64,000 nucleotides of DNA. Source: Vandiemenella viatica. Its lineage: Eukaryota > Arthropoda > Insecta > Orthoptera > Morabidae. The stretch spans positions 100,287,992 through 100,351,991 of the forward strand of contig JARYHS010009186.1 of assembly GCA_031002005.1 (NCBI GenBank), written 5' to 3'. Shown here in pieces: positions 12,401 through 27,400 of the stretch. Under the pieces are notes generated by a model. That model ran no database searches. It saw only the letters and a program-made list of their open reading frames with translations, and was not told where the DNA came from. Positions within the stretch are counted from its first letter, which is position 1, and each line of letters opens with the position of its first letter. A program made the position numbers and the translations under genes.

Positions 12401-15400
12401 CTAGCGTCGAGAAAGAAGAAATTTTGAATAATGTATTTAAAAAAGCTTTCACGTCAGAAAACTCGGAGGAGATTCCGATATTTAACAATCGAACCAACAA
12501 AATTATGAATGATCTCGTTCTCGATGTCGAGGGAATAACTAAACTGCTTATGAATGTAAATCCCAACAAGGCTCCAGGACCAGACGGTATTCCTACAAGA
12601 TTCTACTCTAGGTACGCAAAGGAAATTGCGCCGTATTTGATGAAATTATATACCGCCTCCTTGGATCAAGGAAAAATACCAGCCGAATGGAAGACCGCCA
12701 TCGTAAGTCCAGTGTTCAAAAGTGGGAATGTTAATGATCCTCAAAATTATAGGCCGATCTCGTTAACCTCAATATTTTGCAGGATTTTAGAACACATCAT
12801 CTATTCAAATGTCATGCGGTTTTTGGATGAAGATGAGCTTTTAAACCCAAATCAACATGGATTCAGGAAAGGCCGATGCTGCGAAACACAACTTGCCCTC
12901 TTAATTCACGACTTGAGCCGTATTATAGATAAGCAATCCCAGGTTGATTTAGTTTTATTAGACTTCAAAAAAGCTTTCGACACTGTGCCTCACACTAGGT
13001 TACTTAGGAAACTTCGCGGTTACGGTATATCTAGACAAATATGTGATTGGGTTGCAGACTTTTTGAAGGACAGAACACAGTGTGTAGTTCTCGACGGTGA
13101 GCGTTCATCACTTGCCGAAGTGAAGTCCGGGGTTCCCCAAGGAAGCGTGATAGGGCCTCTGTTGTTTCTCATATACATTAATGATTTGTGCGACATAATA
13201 AGGGGAATGAAAAGATTATTTGCCGATGATGCTATTATTTATCGTGAAATCACAACCCAGGACGACTGTGCTTTGTTACAAGACGATATTATGAAAATAA
13301 TTGCGTGGTGTAAAGATTGGCAGTTGGAGTTAAACGCTAAAAAGTGCCAAGTCATGCGTGTAAGTAAAAAGGTGACACCATTTAGCTTTGAATATACAAT
13401 TAATGGCACTGTCCTTAGAACGGTAGATTCCGCTAAATACCTAGGGGTAACAATTCGTAATAATTTGTCGTGGAATGAGCATATCGAGAACGTAATTGGG
13501 AAAGCAAATCGTATGCTTCGATTTCTAGGTCGTAATTTAAAACAATGCACTCCGGAAGTTAAATCGATTGCGTACAAGTCACTAGTGAGGCCTCACCTGG
13601 AATGTTGTTGCTCTGTAGGGGGTCCTCATCAAAAGGGATTAATGGAGGCATTAGAGATGGTCCAAAGAAGAGCCGCCCGATTCGTGACAGGTATATATAG
13701 TTGGAGGGAAAGCGTAAGTGCCATGTTGAAGGAGTTAGGTTGGGAAGACCTGGAGCACCGAAGGCTTTGCTCTCGACGGAAGCTAATTGAAAAATTCTTG
13801 ACTGACGTATTTCGGAATGACAGCAAACAAATATTGCTACCAGCAACATTCATATCTCGGAATGACCGCGAAAATAAGATAAGAGAAATCAGGGCCAGAA
13901 CCGATTCATTTCTCTACTCATTTTTTCCACGAGCGATTAGGGAATGGAATAGAATAGATTTACCGGGCGAGTAAACACAAAATCGGACAGGAGTAGCTTC
14001 CGATAAAGCACTCCGGCCATCCTGATCTGGGTTTTCCATGGTTTCCCTAGATCGCTCCAGGCGAATGCTGGGATGGTTCCTCACAATAGCCCATGGGCGC
14101 CTCCTGCCATATCCCGTATATCCCTTCCAAACCATTACCTTTCCTGACAGGTGCAATGCACCCTCCGCCAAACACTTTTGGTGAATCGCGGAGTAATTGT
14201 AATAGTAATAGTAATGTGTAGACCTGCACATCTTACCCCTTATCATATATCTTAACTCGCACATAAGTATTGTAAAGAGTGTTCCTGTTTTTTTATGTTT
14301 GTCTGGCGCTACTGCCATCATCTATGGTAAGTGACAGTTGTTTTCCCTATCCTATCTTCTTTTTATTGCATAAGGGTAGTTTCACTGTCCAATAATTTTT
14401 TAAAAGTAATGGTTCCTTTCTCTTTCTTTATTTATATTCACTAATCTCACATTAAGCTTAAAACCTATAATTTGTTTTATAACAGCATTTTTTCATGTTA
14501 ATAGAGGTATGTATAAAATGTACACAAGGCAAAAAAACATATACGATGGGGTACCCAAAAAAACTGGAATTATTTTTTAAAAGCTACATATTTTCAATTT
14601 TTTAAAAAAACACCTTATCTCCTTCAAATACTCTCCATTACAACTACTACATTTGACCCACCGGAGCTTCCACTGTTTGAAACATTTTCTGTAGTCATCT
14701 TCAGAAATGGCTGACAGCTCCCCTCCTTGTTTTTTTCTTGACCTTTTCAATGTTGTCAAATAGGTTCCTTTCATGCCGCTTTTCATGCGTGGAAATAAGA
14801 AAAAGTTGCATGGAGCCAGGTCAGGTGAGTAATATGTGTGGGGCAGCAGAACTATGCCATTTTTAGCCAAAAACTGCCTAACAGGGACAACTTTGTGTGC
14901 AAGTGCATTGTCATGGTGGAAGAACCAGTCTCTTGTCTGCCACAAATCAGGTCTTTTTTGACAAGCACTGTTATCTTCTTAAAACATAAAAGTAAAAGGT
15001 TTGATTGACAATTTGATGTGGGGGAACAAATACAGAATGAACTATGCCCTTGGCATCAAAATAGCAAATGAGCATTGTTTTGATGTTTGATTTGACTTGA
15101 TGACATTTTTTTGGATGGAGTGACAATGATGTCTTCCTTTGGCTAGTTGCTTTGTTTCTTGGTCATAACCACAGCACCATGACTCATCACCAGTTGATGG
15201 AAAATATTGATACATTTCAAGCTTTTGTTGCAAAGGATGACATGCTTCAACTCAACATTCTTTTTGATTGTCAGTCAGAGCCCAAGGAACAAACTTGGCA
15301 GCAACCCTTTTAATTCCCAAATCATAAAATTCGCTGAACTGAGCTCGAAGATAACCCACAAATCTTTGAAAGTTGATCAATTGCCTGTCAATGGTCTGAG

Positions 15401-18400
15401 AGCACAAGCAACATTTTCCTTTGATTCGGACAGTTGATATACGTCCAGAATGAGGTAAGACATCAATTGACATGTCACTATTTTTAAACCAAGTGAACCA
15501 CTTGTACACTTGAATTTTTTCCATAGTGTCACCTTTGTAAACTGTTTTCAACATTCAAACAGTTTCATCATCATTTTTACTGAGTAGAAAACAAAATTTC
15601 ACATCTGCACATCATTCACTTAAACTTGCCATCATTAAAAACGAAACAATAACAAAATAGTGCTAGCAAAACCAATCATTGCCGATTAACAGAAAAAGCC
15701 AGGTCAACATCACAGGTGGTACTGAACTGACAAAGAGTTGTGTTATGAATGCATAGCTACAGAAACATATATTACACAAGCTCCACCTACAGCAATGCTA
15801 TTCCAGTTATTTTTGGGTACCCTCTTGTATGTGAGTAAGAAAATTATTAATTAATATTTAACAATAATTTGGATAAGGAAGAGGAATTTTCAAATTAGAA
15901 TTTCTCTGCAATGTTGTTGATGATGATGAGATGCCTCATACACTTTTCTCCTTTATCTGTCCCTCTGCTGTCTCTCTTAGCCCTGTGTGAGTGAACAAAG
16001 CCGTGTGCAGGTCTCAACACACCAGGTACGCATGGAACATCTATACTGGGAAGTCAGGATCAGTTCCCATTATGCAGTAGCCACAGCACAGGTGGGGTTA
16101 GGGAGTGAGAGATGGAGTTCTTGGTGAGATTTTTGTGAAAAGAAGTTGAGAATTGGCTGTGAAAAAGTGGTTGCTGTTATGTTCTCTGCATCTCATGATA
16201 TGTAATATTTAGTATGGAAGTCACAGAATAATAAAAGTCAACAGAAATTATACTATTATTATTCTGTCATTCTCAGCTGATGCAAACCTGAACAAATGTT
16301 GAAAGCAAGAGCTGTAGCTGACACTGTCAGTAGAGCCACAGAAATATAAGCTTGGATGTCCTAGGGACCATAGCAAGGATTTCGGGGTGGGTCCTGGCAG
16401 TGAACACATCTCAAATTTACTGTTTCTAATGGGCTCTGATGCCTTTCATCCAAAGAAATAAACAGAATTTTTCCCAGAAGATTTATACAAAATCTGTTCT
16501 TCCAAATTGTTTGAGATAAAATAGAAGTATTAAAAATAAAATGGAAACATTTTATTGAATTGCGGTAAATTTAGATTTTATTCACAAAATAGCAATTTGA
16601 GTTGGTACTCTCTTTTGCAAACACAGTATTTCCTTTCTTTTGTATGATTAACTTGAAAACTCTCTACTAGGTTCTCTGCTTTAGTCTCATTTTTTAAATT
16701 TCCAAACATTTCACTAATGGGGCCTGGTTTTGACCAGTAATGCTCCCAACTGTTATTACTGCCCATCACCACCTTATTGCAACTTTCTTCTAGTCACTAT
16801 TTTTTCTCCTTTGTAGTTAAAGGACTCATTCTTAGCAAATTTGTGTTCTAACCAAACTGTTATTTTAAAGTGACCGTGATTAGTATGAATATGTGCAAAA
16901 TAATGTCTTGTACTTGTTTCCCACACAATCATTTTGATGTTAATAATATGCGTCATAATTTTTTTTTCAGTATATGTGGTCCAATTTCTATACAAAAGAC
17001 ATTCATTTCGGAATTTCATAGCAATAATTACAGAACAAGAGTGCTTATGATATCTGGTTTATGTGTTTCTTTTTCTACAATACTTATTCCAGGTAAATAC
17101 AATTTTTGTTTTAAAAAAGTTTCATTTTACTGGAGAAGCTATATTCATTAGTTTATTGGTAAGAAATATAAAATGTTGTGAATTCTTACTTATGTATTCA
17201 TATTTAAAAAATATATAACAGTAGCTAATATATTATTAACAAACGTGGTTTAACATTCTGTTTTTTTCTGCAAATGGGGGTGGGGGAAGAAATGAATTAT
17301 AGTTATTTATGTAAGCAATATATGCTATATGATTGAAATATATCTACAATCATTTACCTAAATACTTCATGTTCAAATGGGCCTTCACTGAGATCCTACA
17401 AAGCCAGTTAACAGTTATGTGGACATTTATGCCAAATAAAATTAAAAAGTTATAAAATAAATTCAGGCATTTGGTAATTTCAATGAATATGTACAACCAA
17501 AATTTACTTCTTAATTTTATACATTTATACTTACATTCCAGAATATTATAATAACAATCCTATTAGTCATTAAGTCCACTTAACAATTATCCTATAAATA
17601 TATAAATGTCTCTATATCACCAAGTGCCCATGCTGCATCCATGATACCCCATCCACCATGTAAACTGCAACTTCGCCATAAAACTTTAGTGCTGATGACC
17701 TAATGTTGGACTCTAGCTATCAACTGAAACAACACTGAACTAAAAGAAGGTACTCACCTATAAGGCAACTGCAGACTATTTTATAACCTACTGGTACCAC
17801 TCATCCTATTCTGAGCAGCTCAGCCATATCCCTTTGGATTTTTCATAGATTACTGAAAAAATTTCAGTTGAAATTTATTGTCCGGTAGTAATGGCAACCT
17901 GCTCTTAGTTTTAAAATATTGTTCTGCATGCAGCTAATACTCTCCTTCTTAATACATCTGTTTCCTAAAAAATATTGGATCAAAACAGTTTCTTACCAGA
18001 ACAAAAATTACATCAACTTATTTGTCTTGTATACTTTTCAGTTTCTCATGATAAAAAAATTGTTATGGTACACCAGTAGTGGTGGATTATTAAATACTCT
18101 CATATAAATAATGGTTATGAGCTCTTGGTACTTTGAGGCACCAAGAAAATTCACAAGAATATTTTAAATAAGCGAATTTAGCAAGGTTCAAGCAAAATTA
18201 AAATCTGCCTCTCAATGTTGAGGATATCTGAAACTCAATAATCCATTTTAAAAATAAACATTGAATTATATACATCTATAAAATGAAAACCATGTTTATT
18301 GGTTCCAGAAAAATTCAAAAACTACTGCACATATTTTAATGTGATTTTTTCTGTTTCAAAGATTAGAACCTGAATTGAAGTGTTTGTTATGTTTTATGCT

Positions 18401-21400
18401 TCAATATTGCATTATTATTATTATTACTACTATGCAATCATTAAAAGTTTGTGGTGGAGAGTGCATGGCACCAGTCCTAATGTGTAACCGTTTGTGTGTA
18501 TTAAAGGATATATGGGATATGGCAGGAGGCACCCATGAGCTATTTTTAGGAACCATCCTGGCAATTTGCCTGGAGCATGTAGGAAAAAAGTTGTTGTTGC
18601 GTGGGTTCTTCTTTACCTTACAACGTTTTAAAGTTGATAGTCCCAATGTTCAAATTTTCATTTCTTTCTTATACTTTGTTTTCTGCAATATTTAATTTAA
18701 TTAGACCCGTCGCCAACCCAAATGGTTTTCATAGTGGGATTTTCCAATGAAGGGTAATATCAAAAGATTGTTCTCAACACAGATTTTAAAGTCCAGTAAT
18801 TTATTGTTCAAAGACATCTTTACTCTGACAACAGGAATTGTTACCAGAAAGACTTCATTCCGAAAATTGCAGATTAATGCCACAATAATTATCTACACTC
18901 TATTCAGACACAATAAAAGTTCAATCCACTTGAAACCTAAATTGAAATCATACTAATTGACAAATTTAATTTAGGGAAAAGAAGTTTGTTAAGTCAATGA
19001 TCCCTTTCAGAATTATAATTGCAGTCTACACATATTCCAAGTCCCATTATTCATGATTGGTCTACGCTATGCTACACAACACCAAATGACACCACTGTCC
19101 TTGACCAAAATGCCCGCCCGAACTGCACACGTTCACCCTCTAACCTGTTTGAGACTACTGCGCCCCAGTTCACCCCTCTGGTTTCTTATATAGACTCCCC
19201 CAAGCCACTCCATCCCTGATGGAAGTTACCACTCCATCTGGCATCCTCTCTCTCTCTGACTCTCTCTCTCTTTCAAGCTCGGCTCACAAAGGCTTCTCCC
19301 CCAAGTTTTTCCAATTTTCATGAAACTTTGTAATAATGTAGAGCTCATATTTCTAAGCATTTTCTATCCATATAAAATTTTTCATATCTGCCCTCCTATT
19401 GTTATTAAACATATTTTCTACACCTCTTGTCCCAACTATTTGATCTAGCATGTTTGTTCTAATCTTCAGAAATTCTACATATCTCGATGATTAATTTGGT
19501 GTATCTAACTCCCTTATAAAAACCTTTCATTAAAAAGATATCGTCTATCAACGTTTTCATCCCTTCTTGGTGGCCATCATTGAAATCAGATTAAATAATT
19601 TGAAATTAAATATTTTATATTGAGAGTGCATTGTTTTGATAAAAATTTCCGCCAAACTTACTTAAAAAATTGAGCTTTCATAAAAATAGGGTGCTTCCCA
19701 GATGTTTTTTCTAGTTTTTTCATTCTTTCTTGACCTTTATTTCTACCCACTCTATGTTTAGCTATGATGCATTAACAGCTATCTTTTTGAAGTTACTTTT
19801 AAAATACTTCCACTCGACTCAACGATCTCAAACTGCTGTCATCATCTTTTCACAAGAAGACCTTTAATCTGATGTAATTTTCTTTTGACTACTCATTTTA
19901 TTCTCGACTTACTATTTATTCCTTTATTGAAAAAGTACCTTAAAACTCATCATATTTACTCTAAAATCCGTTTGAAACCATATTTTGTACTTCTAAACCA
20001 AGATTCGATACTTTCATCCCTGTATCTAAATTCATTTACTATCATTCTTTCATACCTCTATGAACCTACTGGCTATTGCGTCATCACGGGTACAAAGCAT
20101 CTCTGTTCCGATTTTAAGATTACGCCTAACTTCCTTCAGAAAATTCGTACGACATTGTGACTACTACCAATATGATTGTTACATTCTCTTCTACGACTGA
20201 TAGTGTGTTCTTTTGGGGGAAATGTCACTTTGGGTAACTTACTAAAACCGATAACAAACTTTCTCCCTTCTCATTTTCTCAGTTACCAATAAGGCCAACT
20301 ACGTTACAAGCAATCTGGAAAACCATGGAAAACCCAGATCAGGATGGTGAGAGGAGTTCATAGATACATACTTCTATTGGAATCTAAGTTCTCTCGCTTG
20401 TTAACTCCTTCCTATTCCACTCCCTAATCGCTCGTGGAAAAAAAAGACTGTAGAAATGAATCGTTCTGGCCCTGATTTCTCTTATTTTCACTGTCATTCC
20501 TAGATATGAATGTAGCTGGTAGTAATATGTGTTTTCTGTCATCCTGAAATAGGTCAGTCACGATTTTTTAATTAACTTCTGCTGAGTTACACCTTCAGTG
20601 TTTCAGGTCTTACCAACCCAACTCATTCAACATCACACTTACGCTCTCCCTCCAGCTGTATACTTGTATACCTGTCGAGAATCAGCCAGCTCTCCTTTGG
20701 ACCTACTCCAATTCATCTATTAACCCCTTTTTACAAGGGCCTCTACAGAACAACAATATTCTAAGTGAGGTCGCACCAGAGCTTTGTGTGAGGGTTGTCC
20801 ATAAAATAGGGTTCCCAAGACGCTGCAATCATGATCTGGCAACACTGGCATGTAGCTGGTTCCTCCTCTCCCAGTCCCCACCCCGGCAAACTGTCTGTGA
20901 CACTTAGTTTTGGCTGAGCAACAGTTAGAGATGGAGATCTCACTTGCTTCACCCGCCAGGTGCAAATTACTTCTGCAATTTGTTTTTTGGGTGCAAAAAA
21001 CCACTGTGCCGGTGGACATTCATTCCCAATTGTGTGAAGTTTATGGAGAAAAGAGTATGAGCATAAGACACATGTGGAAATGGTACAGAGAATTCAAAGA
21101 TTGATGTACAGATGTCCATGTTGAACAGTGTTCCAAACGGCCATCGGTTTCGAACGAAACGATTGTGAAAGTGGAAGAAGAAATGTTGAAAGATTGATGC
21201 TTGTGAGTTCTAAGAGATGATCCCTTATGTCAGCAAGAATACCATGGACAAAATTTTGACAGACCATTTAGGGTGTTCAAAGGTTTGTGCAAGATGGGTC
21301 CCAAGAATTCTTATGAAAAACCATAAACGGCAACGTGTTGAAGTGGCCCGGGAATTTCTTCAAGCCTATGAAACCAATGGCGAAGAATTCTTGGATTCAA

Positions 21401-24400
21401 TTGTTACTGAGGACAAGACCTGGGTCTACTACACAACACCAGAAATGATGGAATGATCCCATCAGTGGAACATCCAGAGTCGCCAAAGCTGCAGATGTTC
21501 AAGAAAACACTGTCTGCTGACAAAGTGATGGTGAGATTGTTTTTGACAGGAAGGGGTTATTGTTGTGTGAATTCTGCTGGTATATGAATCAATGCTGACT
21601 GCTACTGTGTGATGTCGAAGAACTACGCCATGCAATTTAAAACAAGAAGAGAGTGTAATCTACCTTACTTTCCATTTTCAATATTCAGTTAAAATCCGGC
21701 AAAGTTTGAGGTTAACGTCAGTACACGATACCATAGTCAAAATCGAAATAACAACACTTTAAGTTTAGAAAAGTAAATAAACCACACATAACAACCATAA
21801 ATAAGAAGTTTCAAGTAAAATATAAACCACAAACTTACCTAAATGAGCGTAATCCATAATAATCCTGAAGCAGAAAACACAGGTTTGTTTACCCGACCAT
21901 AACACTAATATTGCACTGAATTAAACACTGTAAAGCACTTTAATAATTAGAATTTCACCGTTTCATATTAAATTCACTAATAACTCGCAGTTCCAGACCC
22001 ATTAAAAGCAGTAAATATGAATTGTAAAACATCTCCACATGGGAGTTAGTTCAACATTTAATTCCATCACATTTAAACAGTTTCAGAGCTTTAAAAGTAA
22101 ATGTAATCAAGTAAAATATCCAGCCCATTAATATTCTTTAAGTTTCCGGTAACCATCAACTAATAAATAGAAAATATAAGTAAATGACAGCCGACGTGGT
22201 GATGGCGTCGGAGAAACGAACTTTTATAATTCAATAACTCACTAACGAACATATTTCACGAACTAAAAACTTTTCTAAAGTACTTAAATTAAATAGAGGT
22301 TCGATTTAAATTTAGTTTCAGGCCACGAACGGCTTTAGATAAAAAGCGGAATATTTGGGTTGCACAACGGAAAACAGTAAAATTTAGAAAATATATAACT
22401 TCTGAGAGACTTGACCACTTTAAAAGATTTTTACACCGTTGGACTCGGCAGGAGCCGGAGAACACTTTGAAAATAATATTAACTTGAGATTTTAAAGCTT
22501 TGAGGTGAAGCATTCTTCCTGTGATGTATGATGACGTTTGACAATACGAGAAACAAATATGTTTTTAAATTAACTAAACTTAAAAATTCATTTTCACTGG
22601 TCTGGAAGCTCTAAAAACAAAACCCAACACAGCACTACACTTGTCTCATTACGCTCTTCATCTTGTGAATTTCTGGTAGCATTCAGTTAACAGATTCTTT
22701 TTACAGATAGACTATTGTCTAGGTCAGTAGGTCATTTTGATAAAAGTCAGCCATGACAGCTTTTTGCATCAGTACATCAGATCGGTTTGACGAGACCACA
22801 CGCTTCTCGTGCGTGCTTAAGTTTTGAGAGGCCCGCGGTCGCGGTGGTTTATGGGTAGGCTGGATTTCGGGGAAAATGGCTGACCAGCGCCATTGCTAAA
22901 ACTGGCATGGCCAACCTAACAGGCTAAGACTTTCCGACATGTGTTTATAATAGATTTCAATTTCATTTGGGGTGGTGCGGTCTGTTCTGTTTCATGATCT
23001 GTGATCTTCGGCTAATGATTTTCTCCGATTGCTAACTGTGACTTTTGTAAATTCTGTGTAAAATTTTGAGAATATATAATTCAGTTATCCGGATGCAGAC
23101 TTTCATTTCTACTTTAGTACCTTTCTTAGAAGAGGTTAATCTGTAAGTGGCGACTGTGGTCAATTTTACAGTTCGCATTCTATATGGTTTAACACGGTTA
23201 TAAGACTATTTCAGGACTTTGACAACTTTTGGATGACTTAAAGTTTAGGTGAAGAAGCCGATACTAACCCCGGTATGCGGTTTTGTCCCTAACAAGAGGC
23301 ATGTTGACGAGGGGAGTGCATTTCCATAAGACAACTCTAATCTGCACACCGGCTGTGTCAGAACCAATAATATCAACCAATCTGGATGGGATATTGTCAC
23401 ACACCTGCCCTACTCCTGGACATAGCACCAAGTGATTACTATGTCTTCCCTGAATTGAAAAATATCTGGGCAGTACTTAATTCAGAACTGGAGAAGTGCT
23501 GAAAGAAGAGGTGTTAGGCTACCTTCACAGTGTGGTGGGAGAGTTTTAAGAAACAGGCATAAAGAAGATGGTACAACGTATGCAAAAATGCATCAACCTC
23601 AATGGCGATTATTTCAAACAATAGAAACAAGTCTAAACTTTCCAAAAATATATAATTCAAAACAAATAAGCATGTTTTTCATTGTGAAAAATCATTTGGA
23701 ACCTTATTTTATCGAGAACCCTCATATGCAATTGATTTAAATTCCGGTGTGCATTGTTTTAAATTATGACCTAGAAAACGGAGCATACGATTTGCTTTCC
23801 CAATTACCTTCTCAATATGTTCATTCCACAACAAAATATTATGAATTATTACACCTACGTATTTGGCTGAATCTACCGTTCAGAGGACAGTACCATTAAT
23901 TTTATATTCAGAGCTGAGTGGTGTCACTTTTTTACTTATATGCATAACTTGGATTTTTTTAGCATTTAACTCCAGCTGCGAGTCTTTGCACCAAGTGATT
24001 ATTTTCATGACATCAGCATGTAACAAAGCACAGTTGTCCTGGTTTTTTATCTGACAATAATGATGGAGCAGTAAGTGAAAATATGAATGAATAGCATGAA
24101 ACACCAAAGATGAAATACCAACTAGATGCATACATCATACCTCATAAATAATAATAACCATTTTACTGTTTCCTTCGTTTAATTTTGGTTTTTAGTCTTT
24201 AAACCCCATACATGGTTGCATGGAATGCAAAGAAGAAATTATGTAAAGAGGAAATAATTTTAATAACATAATGTAAAAAACCTTCCAAGAGCTTCTTTGC
24301 TTCTTGAAGCTACGATCTCAGACCACACAGTTACGACATCTAGTGTTTGGAAATTAAATTATATTCACTGTTAATGGTTACAAACACATTTTATGGGTTT

Positions 24401-27400
24401 CAACATGAAAGTAAACTGTTTAAAACTTTTAGTGTTGGTATTTCTGGTATTTTTTAAAAAAAATCCTGTTAAACAATTCTGTCTTTTCCATATTTCCTGG
24501 GTGAAAAAACAATGTTTCTATTGTTTTACAAATCATGGTGGTTATATTGATGAAACTTGGTACTAATGTTGCTGATAGTGCAGCTAAAAAAATTTCAGGA
24601 ATAAATAAACTCGAGTCCCTCGCTTTTCTGCTACACCGGGGGTTAGTAGTTCAAATAAGTATAGAAAATGGAGCAACTGACATGAAGTTTGATACACGAG
24701 TGTAGAAAACTGACCATTGTTATGGACTTTAAGATTTACTGGGTATGGAAATCAACTTAGATCATGTAGGGCAACACAGGAACTCTACTAGTAATGAAAT
24801 AAAAATCTGCAGGTTCTGCTTGTCACTAATTTTAATGTTGTTCTTTCATCCAGATCAACTCCAAAAACCACCTGCATATATTTATACACATTAATTGGAA
24901 CTTTGATGTTTTATAACTGCAGATTTAAGTTTTGAAAGCTTTCACAGTGTAACAAATAATCACTCATTCATCCACAAGTTTAAGTTTTGAATACTGAATA
25001 AATGTCACCAAATTAATTAAAAGATTTCAGGTGCAAGTTAAAAAAGTTTCAGCATCTAAAATCATTGTTGAAAGTAATACCACTTTGTCCTGTGATTCCA
25101 ATTTGGCTGCTTAGCTAGCATCTATGCACATTACATCACCATGATTAATAAATATACATTTCACTGGATCATATACTTGTTCTACATACTTATTCTACCA
25201 AAACACTGAAAGCCACCCACTGTTACAGTTGTTTTAAAGAAAATCCAAGGTTACTAATCAGACCTTCTGATGTAAACACCAAGAAATATAGAGCATTCTT
25301 ACATAGTTAAAAGTCAACTGACCAACACTTGCCCACTTAACAGAATCTCTTTTGTCTTCTCAAAGCAAGAATACAATTACACACCTTCCTCCCAGAATTA
25401 AATGTATATAAAGATTTCTGCCTATGTGATCTAACTGTATAATAAATATTCCCATTTACCCTAATATTATTAGTTATTTTAACAGATATTAGTAAAATCA
25501 TGAGTGGCTTTATCTTTTGCTCTGAAACACAATTTTTATATCATATTCCAAGACTTATTTAAAGCTTCAAATCCTGAATCAAATATCATATTAAATCATC
25601 TCACTACTTCCAAATAACTAGTACTACTATCTTTGACCCTTTATAACCACTCAATTCATCTTCTTGAGAATGAGTACTTCTCATTATGCCAATTAATAAC
25701 ATCCAAGTTCTACCCTGGATAAGTGCATTAAAAACCACAATATCATTACAAGTTCACTTCTTATTCAAAGTGGAATACAGCATTGTTTTAAAAAATTATT
25801 TTTGATCCTTTGATATTGTATGTTTAAAGATAATGGGGTATTTGACACTAACTATGAAACCTTAATTTACACTGTGTAAAACCTGCTGCTTGCTCGGGGT
25901 TGTAGCTTACAGCTTGTCTTAACTATGATCGTGTCTGGTACCCTTAAGTGATGCTATTTACGGTCGCCAATCCCTCGTAATTACCCCAAGGGATAAAGGT
26001 CTGTTCTTAAAACACAACTTCAGACTTCCTGATTAATTCCAGATTATATTTTTTTCAAAAGTTCTTACATAAATTTGGTACCAGCGTAGGCCTAAAAGAC
26101 TTCTATCCGAAATAAATGATTACAGGTTAAACCATCCTCTCACAGTAAGCAACTTCCTCCTAACCCCTAGATGAAAGTTAAAAGTTCATCCCGAAGGAAG
26201 ATTGACCCCGCACCATTATAACGTCACTACTAAAATTTCTACATCTCCGCGACCAACCAACACGCCATCCTCTCGGTTCAATTTCTGCCGAATTACTGCT
26301 GTCCGCCTAGACCAGCGGAGGCTCTTTATATTCATATTGGGCCAGCTGACTCAGCAGATGCTTGATTTGACAAAGGGAAACCTTATTTTTATTCCGATAA
26401 GTCTGAAATTTTGATATGTTATGAAGCATATTTTAAATGGCACTTTTAGTTTTCTCCTAGAATTTGTGTATTTCGAGTTAAAGTCATAAAAGCTTTACTC
26501 TGTCACCATCCCTACAATTCGTTAGTCTGTGAAATGATTCTGTTATCAAATTGTTCTATAAAAATTACCTCAACTTTTGACATATAACACGTCTAGATCC
26601 CAAATGTATTTGACAGTGAAAATTGACTTTGACTATAAGTGCAAAGTCAGCTAAAAACTTGTATGTTCATTATCTCCAAATATATGAGTGCTATCGATCT
26701 GTAATATACCTCAAAATTTACTAAATTAAATTAGCTATCTGATGGTAATATTATTTCCTCGTTATCTATTTCGCTTAATGCCAATCCTTTGTTTCCAAAA
26801 TAATGCTTAGTAGCAACAATTATTTTCAAACCTTAATTTCCCTTTTACAGCTTATATATTGTCGGAATCTTTACGAAAATCACTCCATGTGTTCAGTGAA
26901 AGCTTCTCTTTAATATAAATGTCTTTTCTATGCCCTCAGATCTGTATGTCTGCAGAAATGTTGAATTGCAGAGTCAGCGAAATCTCTTATTTTGTCTAAA
27001 AAACATACTTTCTTTTCACTTATTGACTCTATCTTTTAATATGTTGTGTATTATCTTATGCTGAACATTTTGAGCTCTGAATCTTAGCTGTACCTTGAAA
27101 ATTAGGTGAAAAAAGTTACTTGTGCAATAAATTCCATGAGCTTGCAAGATCACCAATTTCATGATATTTCCTTAATATAATTTTCTAAAATGCAAGTGTT
27201 GGATCTAATTTGAATTGTCGTCACATTTTACACCTCTGAAAATGAATGTGGCCAAAAGGCTTCTAAAAATGTTTAAATTTCTTTCTAGTATTTTCGAAAA
27301 CTTGCAAAATAGCTCAAACTCTCCTTACTAACATGTATTCTGACTCTCAAACTACTGGAAAATGCTTCTAAAATGATCTGCTATTGGTTTTAAGTGTGTT

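Larger units (their letters stand above)
9503..14216 (+). mobile_element. Near full-length CR1-like LINE
   Basis: About 4.7 kb in gene-sense orientation: tandem-unit 5' UTR, ORF1 with an SGNH-esterase domain, ORF2 with AP-type endonuclease and reverse transcriptase, and a 3' UTR ending in a short run of TAATAG/TAATAGTAA type. ORF1 esterases are characteristic of CR1-group elements. Both ORFs are open except for one stop in ORF2, so insertion is recent. No clear long target-site duplication is visible; CR1-type elements often lack one. At least two older relatives are present in the window (18415-18577 and the split copy at 20308-24068). Confidence 0.9.

Noticed and set aside
12078..12569. A 163-codon minus-strand frame
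   Set aside because: Antisense to the reverse-transcriptase region of the LINE ORF2, with no domain of its own.
13914..14321. A 135-codon minus-strand frame over the LINE 3' UTR
   Set aside because: Antisense to UTR and repeat sequence, with a low-complexity Tyr run.
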